Positions 44,923 through 57,546 of a DNA stretch of 64,000 nucleotides are shown in pieces. The notes under the pieces were generated by a model. That model did no database searches and was not told the DNA's origin. It saw only the letters and a program-made list of their open reading frames with translations. The position numbers and the translations under genes are program-made. Every line of letters begins with the position of its first letter. Position 1 is the first letter of the stretch. Location of the stretch: NCBI RefSeq assembly GCF_014884385.1, contig NZ_WKFH01000003.1, forward strand, positions 186,001 through 250,000. Direction: 5' to 3'. The stretch comes from Phycobacter azelaicus (GTDB lineage: Bacteria; Pseudomonadota; Alphaproteobacteria; Rhodobacterales; Rhodobacteraceae).

Positions 44923-45519
44923 CTATTGCTCCGATAGGTACCTGTCCAGATCATCCAGACGGTCTTGGCCCCAAAACCGGCCACCATCCGCAGTGACATA
45001 GAACGGTGCGCCGAAAACGCCAGCGGAAACCGCATCCTCAAGGTTTTGACCATACGTCTCCGCCCCTACCAGCAATCCGCTATCCGCCAAGGACGGATCA
45101 AACCCAGCGGCCGTGAGGCACTCTTTGATCACTGTGTCCTCAGCAATGTCCTTTTCCTCGGCCCAGCAGGCCCGCAGAACGCTCTGGACCAAAGCCCCCA
45201 TGCCACCGTCGCCCTCTTTTTGCGCAGCAATGATCGCATAGGATGAAGGGGCCGCATTGGTTGGCCAATGGGCAGGCTGGAGTTTCATAGGCATGCCGAG
45301 CTTCTTGGCCTGCCGTTCAAGCTCAATCAAACGGTATTCCTGACGCGCGGGATGACGGTCTTTCGGCGGGGTGCCCCCGGTTCGTGGGAACAGAGCCATG
45401 ATGTCCAAGGGTTTGTAGATGATCTGTGCGCCGTGGCGTGCAGCAAGCTCTTCGAGCCTGTTTCCCGCCAGATAGGTATAGGGGGAAAGCGTCGAAAAGT
45501 AGAAATCGATGGCCGTCAT
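44923..45519 (-). CDS. 2-hydroxychromene-2-carboxylate isomerase / DsbA-family protein
   Basis: 198 residues, DsbA-like thioredoxin fold with inserted helices. N-terminal motif FYFSTLSPYTYLAGNRLEEL: Ser replaces the catalytic Cys, as in kappa-class GSTs and HCCA isomerases. Further segments: KPLDIMALFPRTGG and the C-terminal GVFGAPFYVTADGGRFWGQD (cis-Pro loop and family marker). Known family members act on aromatic degradation intermediates with glutathione; the actual substrate here is unknown. First gene of a pair with the alpha/beta hydrolase. Confidence 0.88.
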   Translation of the reverse strand: MTAIDFYFSTLSPYTYLAGNRLEELAARHGAQIIYKPLDIMALFPRTGGTPPKDRHPARQEYRLIELERQAKKLGMPMKLQPAHWPTNAAPSSYAIIAAQKEGDGGMGALVQSVLRACWAEEKDIAEDTVIKECLTAAGFDPSLADSGLLVGAETYGQNLEDAVSAGVFGAPFYVTADGGRFWGQDRLDDLDRYLSEQ

Positions 45520-45625
45520 GTCGGTTTTCTCCGGCTAAGAACTAGGCTGGACCCTAGGCGCATGCTAAGCGGGGTTCAATATCACGAATCTGTCACATTG
45601 CCTTGCTGCCCGGGGATACCAGCCA

Positions 45626-46645
45626 ATGCCGACCATGAACGAACCCAAGCTAATCGCTGGGAACGCCAACCTTCCTCTTGCCAACTCCATTGCCCGCCGG
45701 ATGAGTCTGCACCGCGGTGTGGACCAGACACTGGTGGATGCACGTGTAGAACGGTTCAACGACGGCGAGATCTTCGTTGAGGTCTACGAAAATGTCCGCG
45801 GCGAGGACATGTTCATCATTCAGCCGACCTCCAACCCGGCCAATGACAACCTGATGGAACTGCTGATCATCTCCGACGCGCTGCGCCGCTCTTCCGCGCG
45901 CCGCACAACGGCTGTGATCCCCTATTTCGGATATGCCCGCCAGGATCGCCGCACTAAGGCCCGCACGCCGATCTCCGCCAAGCTGGTTGCCAACATGCTG
46001 ACCGGTGCCGGGATCGAGCGGATCCTGACAATGGATCTGCATGCGGCCCAGATCCAGGGTTTCTTCGATATTCCCGTGGACAACCTTTACGCTTCGCCCA
46101 TCTTCGCGCTGGATGTGCGCCACCAGTTCAAGGACAGCATGGCCGATCTGATGGTCGTGTCACCTGACGTGGGCGGTGTGGCCCGCGCGCGGGAATTGGC
46201 CAAGCGCATCAACGCACCTCTGTCGATCGTGGATAAACGCCGTGAAAAGCCCGGTGAAGTGGCCGAGATGACCGTGATCGGCGATGTCACCGACAAGATC
46301 TGCCTGATCGTGGACGACATGTGCGACACCGCTGGAACCCTTTGCAAGGCAGCACAGGTGCTGCTCGACAATGGCGCCAAAGAGGTCCACGCCTATATCA
46401 CCCACGGCGTGATGAGCGGCCCTGCGGTGGAGCGTGTGACCAACTCGGTGATGAAATCCCTGGTTCTGACCGACACCATTCAGCCCACAGAGTCGGTTCT
46501 GGGCGCTCCCAATATCCGCATCCTCCCCACGGCGCCACTGTTCACCCAAGCGATCCTGAACATCTGGCACGGTACTTCGGTCTCCTCCCTGTTTGAGGAC
46601 AAGACCCTGATCCCGATCTATGAGTCGCTTTACAGCCACGTGTGA
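45626..46645 (+). CDS. prs: ribose-phosphate pyrophosphokinase
   Basis: PRPP synthetase, 339 residues. Motifs: [20 protein letters not shown] (~46), [20 protein letters not shown] (ATP/Mg loop, ~105), [19 protein letters not shown] (~137) and the PRPP loop [12 protein letters not shown] (~231). Makes PRPP for nucleotides, His and Trp synthesis. ATG 45626 has GGGGA about nine bases upstream; Met-Asn-Glu at 45635 is an alternative. Confidence 0.96.
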   Translation: MPTMNEPKLIAGNANLPLANSIARRMSLHRGVDQTLVDARVERFNDGEIFVEVYENVRGEDMFIIQPTSNPANDNLMELLIISDALRRSSARRTTAVIPYFGYARQDRRTKARTPISAKLVANMLTGAGIERILTMDLHAAQIQGFFDIPVDNLYASPIFALDVRHQFKDSMADLMVVSPDVGGVARARELAKRINAPLSIVDKRREKPGEVAEMTVIGDVTDKICLIVDDMCDTAGTLCKAAQVLLDNGAKEVHAYITHGVMSGPAVERVTNSVMKSLVLTDTIQPTESVLGAPNIRILPTAPLFTQAILNIWHGTSVSSLFEDKTLIPIYESLYSHV

Positions 46646-46670
46646 TCGCGGCTGCACGGAAACAACCGGC

Positions 46671-46705
46671 AAGGCCCTGAGCAAACCTTTGCGCAGGGCT
46701 TTTTC
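46671..46705 (+). terminator. terminator of prs
   Basis: AAGGCCCTG pairs with CAGGGCTTT over a 14-base loop, with a T-run (TTTTTC) after it; 25 bases after the stop. Confidence 0.75.
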
Positions 46706-46713
46706 TTTGCCCC

Positions 46714-47064
46714 TTAAACGACATCCCAATCATCCTGAAAGGGCAGATCGCCGATGGCCATCCAGGCAGCCCGCACGCGGGCGATGCGACTGTCTGACCA
46801 GGTCCGAAAGACGATTTCGAAACCCGTCTCACTAATGTTGTCGGCGGATAGATCTGCCCGCACGGCCGCCTCAGTATCCATATCCCACATCGACAGCGAC
46901 ACCTGCACCGCGGGCGGGCGGGCAAAGGCCTCGGAAAACCGCACGGCCTTGCGCCGCTCCCGCGCGCCCTGCCCAGTCCACATGGTACCACCGCTGTCAA
47001 ACTCCGAAAATACGACCACATCGCCTTGATCGATGCCCGTGCGGGGATTTTGCAGTCTCTTCAT
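46714..47064 (-). CDS. H-type lectin domain protein
   Basis: 116 residues, one H_lectin domain: DVVVFSEFDSGGTMWTGQG, then VRFSEAFARPPAVQVSLSMW, GFEIVFRTWSDSRIARVRAAW and MAIG near the end. No signal peptide. H-type lectins in animals and plants bind N-acetylgalactosamine; ligand here unknown. It lies just after the ATP synthase operon on the same strand but beyond its terminator. Confidence 0.88.
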   Translation of the reverse strand: MKRLQNPRTGIDQGDVVVFSEFDSGGTMWTGQGARERRKAVRFSEAFARPPAVQVSLSMWDMDTEAAVRADLSADNISETGFEIVFRTWSDSRIARVRAAWMAIGDLPFQDDWDVV

Positions 47065-47140
47065 TCGCGGGTGTCTCCTTGCGACTTTGGGTTGTTCTTC
47101 GACCCGGCGTTCAACTCAGCATTCAAACATCTGGCAAACC

Positions 47141-47172
47141 AAAAGAAAACCGGCCCCAACGGGACCGGTTTC
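47141..47172 (-). terminator. intrinsic terminator of the atp operon
   Basis: On the minus strand AAACCGGTCCC, GTT, GGGGCCGGTTTTCTTTT: nine-base GC stem and T-rich tail, 33 bases after atpC. Confidence 0.8.
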
Positions 47173-47204
47173 CAAAGTCTTATCAACTTGGCGTTCAGAG
47201 CCGA

Positions 47205-47618
47205 TCAGAGGCTCATGTGGGTGCCAAGGGCCTCCATGTCCGCCAAGAGTTTCGCAGCTTCCTCAACGATGTCGTGGGGCTGGTCGGCCTCTTTGGCAGT
47301 CTTGTAGGTATTGCGAGCATCCTCGATCAACTCATCAAGATGCGCACGGGTCATTTCATCCATCGGGATCGCCTTTTCGGCCAGAACCGAGAGCGCCTCG
47401 GAGCCGATTTCGGCAAACCCGCCGGTGACCACATACTCCGAAGTGCCTTGGGGGCTTTCGACCCGCAGGACACCCGGGCGCAGGGTGGTGATGGTCGGCG
47501 CATGCATCGGCATAGCCGTCATGTCGCCTTCCGCGCCGGGGATCTGAACCGCGCTCACCTGAAGCGAAGCAAGGCTTCGCTCCGGGCTCACGAGGTCGAA
47601 TTGCATGGTATCAGCCAT
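47205..47618 (-). CDS. atpC: ATP synthase F1 subunit epsilon
   Basis: 137 residues: N-terminal beta-sandwich ([20 protein letters not shown] then [20 protein letters not shown]), [20 protein letters not shown], and a C-terminal helical hairpin. Couples gamma rotation with the Fo ring and restrains ATP hydrolysis. Last gene of the atpHAGDC operon; 11 bases after atpD. Confidence 0.95.
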   Translation of the reverse strand: MADTMQFDLVSPERSLASLQVSAVQIPGAEGDMTAMPMHAPTITTLRPGVLRVESPQGTSEYVVTGGFAEIGSEALSVLAEKAIPMDEMTRAHLDELIEDARNTYKTAKEADQPHDIVEEAAKLLADMEALGTHMSL

Positions 47619-47629
47619 CAGGGCCCTCC

Positions 47630-49952
<2,323 letters not shown>

Positions 49953-49966
49953 TGCCTCGTCCCCCC

Positions 49967-51505
49967 TTAAGCGAAGTCAGCTGCGAATTCGTCCAGCGCG
50001 GCTTTGATCTTGTCAGCGGCATCGCCCTTGATCTTGGGATCTTCGTTGGTGATCCAGTCCAAGAGGTCCTGATGCTTGCCGCGCAGGTGCGCCAGCATGC
50101 CTGCCTCGTAGCGACCAACGTCCTTGACGTCGATCTTGTCGAGGTAGCCGTTGGTGCCCGCGAAGATCACGCAGACGATTTCAGCGTTGGTCAGCGGAGC
50201 GTACTGGGGCTGCTTCATCAGCTCGGTCAGGCGCGCACCACGGTTCAGCAGCTGCTGGGTTGCGGCGTCGAGGTCGGAGCCGAACTGAGCAAAGGCCGCC
50301 ATTTCGCGGTACTGAGCCAGTTCCAGTTTCACCGGACCGGCGACGGATTTCATCGCGTTGGTCTGAGCGGAGGAGCCCACACGCGAAACCGACAGACCGG
50401 TGTTCACAGCAGGACGGATGCCCTGGTAGAACAGTTCGGTTTCCAGGAAGATCTGGCCGTCAGTGATCGAGATCACGTTGGTCGGAATAAAGGCCGACAC
50501 GTCGCCGCCCTGGGTTTCGATTACGGGCAGAGCGGTCAGCGAACCGGCGCCGAAGTCTTCGTTCAGCTTTGCCGAACGTTCCAGCAGACGGGAGTGCAGG
50601 TAGAAAACGTCACCCGGATAGGCTTCACGTCCCGGCGGGCGGCGAAGCAGCAGCGACATCTGACGATATGCAACGGCCTGTTTGGACAGGTCATCATAGA
50701 TGATCAGCGCGTGCTTGCCGTTGTCACGGAAGTATTCGGCCATCGCGGTTGCGGCGTAAGGCGCCAGGAATTGCAGCGGAGCCGGGTCGGACGCGGTTGC
50801 AGCAACCACGATCGAATACTCCATCGCGCCGCTTTCTTCCAGCTTCTTCACCAGCTGAGCAACGGTGGACCGCTTCTGGCCGACAGCGACGTAGACGCAG
50901 TAGAGCTTCTTGGACTCATCGCCGCCTGCGGCGTCGTTGTAAACCTTCTGGTTCAGGATCGCGTCCAGAGCAACGGCGGTTTTACCGGTCTGACGGTCGC
51001 CAATGATTAGCTCACGCTGGCCACGGCCGATCGGGATCATCGCGTCAACGGACTTCAGACCGGTTGCCATCGGCTCGTGAACCGATTTACGCGGGATGAT
51101 GCCCGGCGCCTTGGAGTCGGCAACGCCGCGCTCTTTGGCGTTGATGGAGCCCTTGCCGTCCAGCGGGTTGCCCAGACCGTCCACAACGCGGCCCAGCAGT
51201 TCGGGGCCAACCGGAACGTCCACGATCGAGTTGGTGCGCTTGACAACGTCACCTTCTTTAATGTCGCGGTCCGAGCCGAAGATCACGATACCGACGTTGT
51301 CGGCTTCGAGGTTCAGCGCCATGCCCATGATGCCGCCGGGGAACTCGACCATTTCACCGGCCTGAACGTTGTCGAGGCCGTAAACGCGGGCGATACCGTC
51401 ACCGACGCTCAGCACGCGGCCGATTTCGGCCACCTCTGCTTCTTGACCAAAATTCTTGATCTGGTCTTTCAGGATCGCAGAAATCTCTGCTGCTTGGATA
51501 CCCAT
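49967..51505 (-). CDS. atpA: ATP synthase F1 subunit alpha
   Basis: Regulatory nucleotide-binding subunit, 512 residues: P-loop [16 protein letters not shown] (~170), [20 protein letters not shown] (~250), [19 protein letters not shown], and the family signature [20 protein letters not shown] (~365-384, Arg finger in VSRVG). Start Met-Gly-Ile-Gln-Ala-Ala-Glu; the start lies immediately after the atpH stop. Confidence 0.98.
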   Translation of the reverse strand: MGIQAAEISAILKDQIKNFGQEAEVAEIGRVLSVGDGIARVYGLDNVQAGEMVEFPGGIMGMALNLEADNVGIVIFGSDRDIKEGDVVKRTNSIVDVPVGPELLGRVVDGLGNPLDGKGSINAKERGVADSKAPGIIPRKSVHEPMATGLKSVDAMIPIGRGQRELIIGDRQTGKTAVALDAILNQKVYNDAAGGDESKKLYCVYVAVGQKRSTVAQLVKKLEESGAMEYSIVVAATASDPAPLQFLAPYAATAMAEYFRDNGKHALIIYDDLSKQAVAYRQMSLLLRRPPGREAYPGDVFYLHSRLLERSAKLNEDFGAGSLTALPVIETQGGDVSAFIPTNVISITDGQIFLETELFYQGIRPAVNTGLSVSRVGSSAQTNAMKSVAGPVKLELAQYREMAAFAQFGSDLDAATQQLLNRGARLTELMKQPQYAPLTNAEIVCVIFAGTNGYLDKIDVKDVGRYEAGMLAHLRGKHQDLLDWITNEDPKIKGDAADKIKAALDEFAADFA

Positions 51506-52066
51506 TTATCCGACCTCTTTCATTGCGTTCTGTAGGGAGTTGAGCTTGGAGCGGATCGAGCTATCGATCATCTTCGAGCCCACTTTAACGACGAGACCGC
51601 CAATGATGCTTTCATCGACGGTTGCATTGATGGTAACTTTCTTGCCCACGCGCTCGGCCAGGGTCTTGGCCAGTTTTTCGCTCTGGGTCTTGGTCAGCGC
51701 CTTGGCAGAGGTCACTTCGGCAGTGACTTCACCGCGGGCCTCGGCCAGGCTGGCGCGCAGGGCGTCGATCAGCGCGGGCACCACGAACAGGCGGCGCTTG
51801 GAGGCCATCAGCGACAGGGTGTTGGCCAGAACCGGGTCCAATCCCATCTTGGCGGCAACGGCAGTGATTGCCGCGGCCTGCTCTTCACGCGTCACCAGGG
51901 GCGAGCTGATCAGATTTTGAAGGTCGTCGCTGTCAGCCAGGGCAGCTGCCAGGTCATTGATGCTGGTCTCAAGGCTGTCGAGCGCCTTGTTCTCTTCAGC
52001 GATCTCAAAGACCGCTGTGGCATAGCGCTCGGCGATGCCTGCAGAAATCGAAGCTGGTTCGGACAC
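51506..52066 (-). CDS. atpH: ATP synthase F1 subunit delta
   Basis: 186 residues: SISAGIAERYATAVFEIAEE (~4-23) helical domain, LISSPLVTREEQAAAITAVA, and the C-terminal strand region KVTINATVDESIIGGLVVKV with GSKMIDSSIRSKL. Links F1 to the peripheral stalk. The start is GTG at 52066 (Met-Ser-Glu-Pro-Ala): AAGG lies six bases upstream, while the GTG at 52072 would have it directly adjacent. First gene of the operon; the Fo genes (atpB/E/F) are not in the window, as usual for Rhodobacterales. Confidence 0.95.
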   Translation of the reverse strand: MSEPASISAGIAERYATAVFEIAEENKALDSLETSINDLAAALADSDDLQNLISSPLVTREEQAAAITAVAAKMGLDPVLANTLSLMASKRRLFVVPALIDALRASLAEARGEVTAEVTSAKALTKTQSEKLAKTLAERVGKKVTINATVDESIIGGLVVKVGSKMIDSSIRSKLNSLQNAMKEVG

Positions 52067-52483
52067 GTCCACCCTTCCGATATTATTTTGGCCCCGGTCT
52101 GCATACCCGAAGAGGGCAGCACCCGGGGGTGTGAGTCAGCCCACCGTTACGGCAGGTCATCGAAATCAGCGTGGATGTAGCAGAGCGTTCCCAACCTATC
52201 AACTGCCTATAACGGTAACAGCAAAATGACTGAATTTATTATTTTCAATACCTTAGCCAAACTGCGGCCCTTTGCCCCTTTCATGAACATCAAAAAATGA
52301 ACGTCTTGTTCATGAATTTCCGATTCCTGAAGGTCACAAAACCACATTTGTTCCCCCTTCGTGCGGCGCAAACATCGGACAGCTTTTCAGTCAGGGACGC
52401 CTTGTGGCGGGAATCGACACATCAAAACCGCTCGTTCGGAGCGTGGCACCATACCCTTTGACCAACGACGTGTCGCGCCTTGA
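52067..52483. other. intergenic region upstream of the atp operon
   Basis: About 417 bases carrying the atp operon promoter (no -35/-10 pair chosen with confidence) and a ten-base inverted repeat at 52280-52316. A long frame beginning at 52404 overlaps the methyltransferase gene antisense and is not a gene. Confidence 0.5.
52280..52316. repeat. ten-base inverted repeat TTCATGAACA / TGTTCATGAA
   Basis: Perfect arms 52280-52289 and 52307-52316 with 17 bases between, each containing the eight-base palindrome TTCATGAA. About 215-250 bases upstream of atpH and 170 bases downstream of the methyltransferase gene end. Possible regulator site or hairpin; no known motif recognised. Confidence 0.55.
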
Positions 52484-53230
52484 TCAAGCCGGATCGGGCA
52501 CAGGGTTTGAGAGCCCCTCTAGCACGCGGATCGGGTTGGAGCGCTTGACCCGGGTCATCAGTCCCTTCTGCTGGTGGGTTTGTTTGCTGACTTCGACCAT
52601 AAACACGCCCCCGGCCAGCATCGCTGGCAGGCGAGCGCCCATCCTCTCCAAAAGCGCGCCTGACTTTAGCCAAAAGCGCTTTGAGCTCGGCAAACGATAA
52701 AGGGCGGCAGTATGCTGCTCGATCGTGAACTGATGCAGCCGCAACTGGTTCTCCAGCTGGATCAAAGTATAGGGTCGCCCGTAACCAAATGGTGTGCGGT
52801 CCGAGCGGGCCCAAAAGCCCGCCCGGTTCGGGACGATGAAAATCGCCCGCCCCCCTGGCCCCAGGACACGCCACGCCTCTTCCAACAGATCCGAGGGTCG
52901 CTCGGACGTTTCCAGCGCATGTAACATCACCAACCGGTCTACACGGCCGGTATCGATTGGCCATTGGGTTTCCTCGCAAAGGACCGAAACATTTGGAAGG
53001 CCCGCAGGCCATTGCATCACCCCTTGTGGCGCCGGCATCAAGGCCATGACCCGGCGCGCGTCCATGAGGTATGGACGAAGCAGTGGCGCCGCAAAACCAA
53101 ACCCAACCATGGTTTGACCGACGGCCTCTGGCCACATCTGCAACAAGCGCGTGCGCACAGAAGCCTGAGCAGCGCGGCCGAGGGTACTGCGATAATAAAA
53201 GTTCCTCAGATCCTGCACATCAAGATGCAT
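52484..53230 (-). CDS. class I SAM-dependent methyltransferase-like protein
   Basis: 248 residues. Methyltransferase type 11 core: [20 protein letters not shown] (altered motif I, ~38-57), [33 protein letters not shown] (motif IV) and [20 protein letters not shown] (motif post-V, ~120). The Gly-rich loop is weaker than usual (Val-Gly-Phe-Gly-Phe-Ala). Divergent from gloB with 61 bases between, an arrangement I know in other roseobacters. Substrate unknown. Confidence 0.85.
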   Translation of the reverse strand: MHLDVQDLRNFYYRSTLGRAAQASVRTRLLQMWPEAVGQTMVGFGFAAPLLRPYLMDARRVMALMPAPQGVMQWPAGLPNVSVLCEETQWPIDTGRVDRLVMLHALETSERPSDLLEEAWRVLGPGGRAIFIVPNRAGFWARSDRTPFGYGRPYTLIQLENQLRLHQFTIEQHTAALYRLPSSKRFWLKSGALLERMGARLPAMLAGGVFMVEVSKQTHQQKGLMTRVKRSNPIRVLEGLSNPVPDPA

Positions 53231-53291
53231 TGCGGGCGCCTGCTGCTTGGGTCACTCTGGGGGCAGTTTAACAATGAAAAAGCGAATGGCC

Positions 53292-54059
53292 ATGCCTCTT
53301 GAGATCGTCACAGTCCCCTGCCTCTCCGACAACTACGCATTTCTGCTGCATGACACCGAGTCAGGACGCACGGCCCTGGTCGATGCACCGGAATCCGATG
53401 CCGTCACCGCCGAACTGACCGCGCGCGGCTGGCGCCTCGATGAAATTCTGCTCACCCATCACCACTGGGACCATGTCGACGGGACAGATACGCTGCGCAA
53501 ATCCTACGGCGCCAAGGTCACGGGCGCCGCTAACGATGCACACCGACTGCCGGAACTGGACAGAGCCGTAAAAGAGGGAGACCGCTTTGATCTCTTTGGG
53601 CATGAGGTGCAAGTTCTTGATGTCTCTGGTCACACCATTGGTCACATCGCATTTTACATCCCCGGCAGCAACGCAGTCTTCACCGCCGATAGCCTCATGG
53701 CACTGGGGTGTGGGCGGCTGTTTGAAGGCACGCCCGAGCAAATGTGGCAAAGCCTGTCAAAATTGATGCAGCTGCCTTCTGACATTCTGGTCTACTCCGG
53801 CCATGAATACACCCAATCCAACGCCGCCTTCGCCCTGACCATCGAGCCCGACAACCCGGCCCTCAAGACTCGGGTAGCGCAGATCGAAGCAGCGCGTGGC
53901 GCGGGAAAGGCGACCGTTCCCTCCGCGATGCAACTGGAGCTTGATACCAACCCGTTTCTGCGCGCCCACCTGCCTGAAGTTAAGCAGGCTGTCGGTATGG
54001 CAGGGGCGGAACCAGTTGAGGTGTTTAGAGAAGTTCGCAAACGCAAAGACACTTTTTAA
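53292..54059 (+). CDS. gloB: hydroxyacylglutathione hydrolase (glyoxalase II)
   Basis: 255 residues from Met-Pro-Leu-Glu-Ile-Val. Zinc motif ILLTHHHWDHVDGTD (His-x-His-x-Asp-His, ~49-63), VLDVSGHTIGHIAFYIP (His ~110), TADSLMALGCGRLFEGTPEQ (Asp ~130) and VYSGHEYTQSN (His ~169). Hydrolyses S-lactoylglutathione in methylglyoxal detoxification. Other in-frame Met codons occur upstream (53274, 53286) without a clear ribosome-binding site. Confidence 0.95.
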   Translation: MPLEIVTVPCLSDNYAFLLHDTESGRTALVDAPESDAVTAELTARGWRLDEILLTHHHWDHVDGTDTLRKSYGAKVTGAANDAHRLPELDRAVKEGDRFDLFGHEVQVLDVSGHTIGHIAFYIPGSNAVFTADSLMALGCGRLFEGTPEQMWQSLSKLMQLPSDILVYSGHEYTQSNAAFALTIEPDNPALKTRVAQIEAARGAGKATVPSAMQLELDTNPFLRAHLPEVKQAVGMAGAEPVEVFREVRKRKDTF

Positions 54060-54238
54060 CGGTCTTTCTGCGCCATTTCTGCCCAGACAAAAAGAAATGT
54101 GACCGAAAAATGAAAGAATCCGCTTGAAGAAGGCGATCTATCAACCAAACTCTAACACTATGAGGCCATGGTTGAAGATGGGGCAGGATGGTTAACAGGC
54201 CCGCCCGCCCTCTCAACCCAAGACAGAGGAGCACGCCC

Positions 54239-56566
54239 GTGCCTTCATTCTCGAGCACACTGGAACAAGCCATTCACGCAGCCTTGGCGCTGGCGAATGA
54301 GCGGCGACATGAATTCGCAACGCTGGAACATCTGCTTTTGGCGCTGCTCGACGAACCGGACGCAGCGCGCGTCATGCGCGCCTGCAGCGTAGACTTGGAT
54401 GAGCTTCGATCGTCTTTGGTTACGTTTGTAGACGAGGACCTGTCTAACCTGGTTACCGATATCGATGGCAGCGAGGCCGTCCCGACGGCGGCCTTCCAGC
54501 GGGTCATCCAACGGGCTGCGATCCATGTCCAAAGTTCGGGCCGCACCGAGGTGACTGGCGCGAACGTCTTGGTTGCGATCTTTGCCGAACGTGAAAGCGA
54601 CGCAGCCTACTTCCTGCAAGATCAGGACATGACCCGCTACGACGCAGTGAACTTCATCGCGCATGGCGTTGCAAAAGATCCTGCCTATGGGGAACAACGC
54701 CCAGTGACCGGCGCGCATGACGCCGAGGAAGAGCCGCAACAACAACCCAGCTCTGAAGGCGACAAGAAGGAAAGCGCTCTGGCGAAATACTGCGTGGATC
54801 TCAACGCAAAATCGCGTGAGGGCGACATCGACCCGCTGATCGGGCGCGGCCACGAAGTGGAACGTTGCATTCAGGTGCTGTGCCGTCGCCGCAAGAACAA
54901 CCCCCTTCTGGTCGGCGATCCTGGCGTGGGCAAGACCGCCATAGCCGAAGGCCTCGCCCGCAAGATCGTACAAGGCGAAGTGCCCGAGGTCCTGGCGGAA
55001 ACTACGATTTACTCGCTCGACATGGGCGCACTTCTGGCCGGAACCCGCTATCGCGGCGACTTTGAAGAACGTCTCAAGGCAGTTGTCACTGAACTCGAAG
55101 AACACCCCGACGCGGTTCTGTTCATCGACGAGATCCACACCGTGATCGGCGCCGGCGCAACATCTGGCGGCGCAATGGATGCTTCCAACCTTCTGAAGCC
55201 CGCGCTTCAGGGCGGCAAGCTGCGCACCATGGGCTCCACCACCTACAAGGAGTTCCGCCAGCATTTCGAAAAGGACCGCGCCCTGTCCCGCCGGTTCCAG
55301 AAGATTGACGTGAACGAACCGACGGTTGAGGACTCCATTGCCATCCTCAAGGGTCTGAAACCCTACTTTGAAGAGCATCACAGTGTGAAATTCACCACCG
55401 ATGCCATCAAATCCGCGGTGGAGCTGTCGGCGCGCTACATCAATGACCGCAAGCTGCCCGACAAGGCCATCGACGTCATTGACGAAGCGGGTGCCGCCCA
55501 GCACCTGGTCCCAGAAAGCAAGCGCCGCAAGACCATCGGCGTCAAAGAGGTCGAGGCTGTTGTCGCCAAGATCGCCCGCATTCCGCCCAAGAGCGTCTCA
55601 AAGGACGATGCCGAAGTGCTGAAGGATTTGGAGAAGTCCCTCAAGCGCGTGGTTTTCGGTCAGGACGATGCCATCGACGCTCTGTCGAGTGCCATCAAAC
55701 TGGCGCGTGCAGGCCTGCGCGAGCCGGAAAAACCCATTGGCAACTATCTCTTCGCGGGTCCCACCGGGGTCGGCAAGACAGAGGTCGCAAAGCAACTCGC
55801 AGATACCCTTGGTGTTGAACTGCTGCGCTTCGACATGTCCGAGTACATGGAGAAACACGCTGTCTCCCGCTTGATCGGCGCGCCTCCGGGCTATGTCGGT
55901 TTTGACCAGGGCGGCCTTCTGACCGATGGCGTCGATCAGCACCCGCATTGCGTACTGCTGCTGGATGAGATCGAAAAGGCGCATCCCGATGTATTCAACA
56001 TCCTGCTGCAGGTGATGGACAACGGGCAACTGACCGATCACAACGGCCGGACAGTGAATTTCCGCAACGTAGTTCTGATCATGACCTCGAACGCCGGTGC
56101 CGCGGAACAGGCCAAGGAAGCCATCGGCTTTGGCCGCGATCGTCGCGAAGGCGAGGATACGGCCGCGATCGAGCGCACCTTCACGCCGGAATTCCGCAAC
56201 CGTCTGGATGCAGTGATCTCCTTCGCACCGCTGCCAAAAGAGGTCATCCTGCAGGTGGTCGAAAAGTTCGTTCTGCAGCTTGAGGCCCAACTCATGGACC
56301 GCAATGTTTCGATCGAGCTGACCCGCAAGGCGGCCGAATGGCTGGCCGACAAGGGCTACGACGACAAGATGGGCGCCCGTCCTCTGGGCCGTGTCATCCA
56401 AGAGCACATCAAGAAGCCACTCGCCGAAGAGCTGCTGTTTGGCAAACTGACGAAGGGCGGTATCGTCAAGGTCGGTATCAAGGATGGCAAGATCGATCTT
56501 CGTCTCGAAGGGACCGGCAAACCGCGTATCTCTGGAGACAAGCCACCGCTGCTGACCGCAGACTGA
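54239..56566 (+). CDS. clpA: ATP-dependent Clp protease ATP-binding subunit ClpA
   Basis: AAA+ unfoldase that feeds substrates to ClpP, 775 residues. GTG start at 54239 (Pro-Ser-Phe-Ser-Ser-Thr-Leu-Glu-Gln) with GAGGAG eight bases upstream. N domain (~1-145), Walker A of D1 [13 protein letters not shown] (~220), Walker [11 protein letters not shown]2 Walker [21 protein letters not shown] (~510), sensor and IGF-type ClpP loop ([14 protein letters not shown], ~620). ClpS is not next door. Its stop overlaps the ATG of the M23 gene. Confidence 0.96.
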   Translation: MPSFSSTLEQAIHAALALANERRHEFATLEHLLLALLDEPDAARVMRACSVDLDELRSSLVTFVDEDLSNLVTDIDGSEAVPTAAFQRVIQRAAIHVQSSGRTEVTGANVLVAIFAERESDAAYFLQDQDMTRYDAVNFIAHGVAKDPAYGEQRPVTGAHDAEEEPQQQPSSEGDKKESALAKYCVDLNAKSREGDIDPLIGRGHEVERCIQVLCRRRKNNPLLVGDPGVGKTAIAEGLARKIVQGEVPEVLAETTIYSLDMGALLAGTRYRGDFEERLKAVVTELEEHPDAVLFIDEIHTVIGAGATSGGAMDASNLLKPALQGGKLRTMGSTTYKEFRQHFEKDRALSRRFQKIDVNEPTVEDSIAILKGLKPYFEEHHSVKFTTDAIKSAVELSARYINDRKLPDKAIDVIDEAGAAQHLVPESKRRKTIGVKEVEAVVAKIARIPPKSVSKDDAEVLKDLEKSLKRVVFGQDDAIDALSSAIKLARAGLREPEKPIGNYLFAGPTGVGKTEVAKQLADTLGVELLRFDMSEYMEKHAVSRLIGAPPGYVGFDQGGLLTDGVDQHPHCVLLLDEIEKAHPDVFNILLQVMDNGQLTDHNGRTVNFRNVVLIMTSNAGAAEQAKEAIGFGRDRREGEDTAAIERTFTPEFRNRLDAVISFAPLPKEVILQVVEKFVLQLEAQLMDRNVSIELTRKAAEWLADKGYDDKMGARPLGRVIQEHIKKPLAEELLFGKLTKGGIVKVGIKDGKIDLRLEGTGKPRISGDKPPLLTAD

Positions 56567-57537
56567 TGTGTCGCATCTTTGTTGCGCTGCTTTCATCGCT
56601 CGCCGCACCTGTTGCGGCGGGCGATTTCGCTTTGTCCTGGCCAATTGACTGCACCTTGGGAGAAACCTGCCACATCCAGCAGTATGTGGACCGAGACCCA
56701 GGGCCCGGAGCGCTAGATTTTGCCTGTGGCCCCCTGACGTATGACGGGCACAAAGGGACCGACATCGCCCTGCCCTCTCTGAGCGACATGGAGATCGGAG
56801 TTCAGGTACGCGCAGCTGCGAGCGGCATTGTTGTTGGCATGCGAGACGGCATGGCGGACAGATATGCAACGGATGCTGGCTCGGCGGAAATTGAAGGGCG
56901 CGATTGCGGCAATGGAGTTGTGCTGCGCCACTCGGAAGGCTGGGAGACGCAGTATTGCCATATGAAGAGTGGGTCTGTTCGGGTCAAGACAGGGGACCGC
57001 ATTGCAGCCGGCACCGTCCTTGGCGAAGTCGGCCTTTCTGGTAGAACCCAGTTCCCACACCTCCACTTGTCTGTGCGCCAGAATGGGGCAGTGGTGGATC
57101 CGTTTCAAACATCCGCCACCGCCGCCTGTGGCAGCACTGACGGCGCAACGCTTTGGGCAAAGCCAGTGGCCTACACTGCGGGTGGGTTCATCGCCGCAGG
57201 GTTCAGCGCCGAGGTGCCAGCCTATGAGGACATAAAATCCGGTGCGGCAACCGCTCGCCAAGAGGCCATGACAGGTGCATCCCCCGCATTGGTTCTATGG
57301 GCCTATGCCTATGGAGGGCGCGAGGGAGACTTGGTTTCCCTGACAATTGAGGGACCATGCGGCGTCCTGATCGACCAGAAGGTCACTCTCAAGAAGGATC
57401 AAGCGCAGTTCTTCAGGGCGGCTGGAAAGCGGTTGCGCTCACTTTCCTGGCCCACAGGGCTTTATACCGGGATCGCGCGGCTTGTCCGGGATGGCAAGGA
57501 GGTCGACCGCATAATGCGGCCTCTCAGGTTTGAATAG
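56566..57537 (+). CDS. secreted M23-family metallopeptidase
   Basis: 323 residues. Signal peptide (Met-Cys-Arg-Ile-Phe, hydrophobic, PVAAG near 20). Zn motif DGHKGTDIALPSLSDMEIGV (His-x3-Asp, ~61-66), then RDCGNGVVLRHSEGWETQYC, His of YCHMKSG and FPHLHLSVRQNG (His-x-His, ~165). All ligands of the lysostaphin-type active site are present, so an active endopeptidase is likely; these cleave peptidoglycan cross-links. Start ATG overlaps the clpA stop (TGATG). Two conserved Cys in the N-terminal half may form a disulfide. Convergent with the OmpA-like gene, only 9 bases apart. Confidence 0.9.
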   Translation: MCRIFVALLSSLAAPVAAGDFALSWPIDCTLGETCHIQQYVDRDPGPGALDFACGPLTYDGHKGTDIALPSLSDMEIGVQVRAAASGIVVGMRDGMADRYATDAGSAEIEGRDCGNGVVLRHSEGWETQYCHMKSGSVRVKTGDRIAAGTVLGEVGLSGRTQFPHLHLSVRQNGAVVDPFQTSATAACGSTDGATLWAKPVAYTAGGFIAAGFSAEVPAYEDIKSGAATARQEAMTGASPALVLWAYAYGGREGDLVSLTIEGPCGVLIDQKVTLKKDQAQFFRAAGKRLRSLSWPTGLYTGIARLVRDGKEVDRIMRPLRFE

Positions 57538-57546
57538 GAATGCGGC

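Noticed and set aside
54245..56869. Two long minus-strand frames opposite clpA (419 and 423 codons)
   Set aside because: They mirror clpA codon structure and show no family motif.
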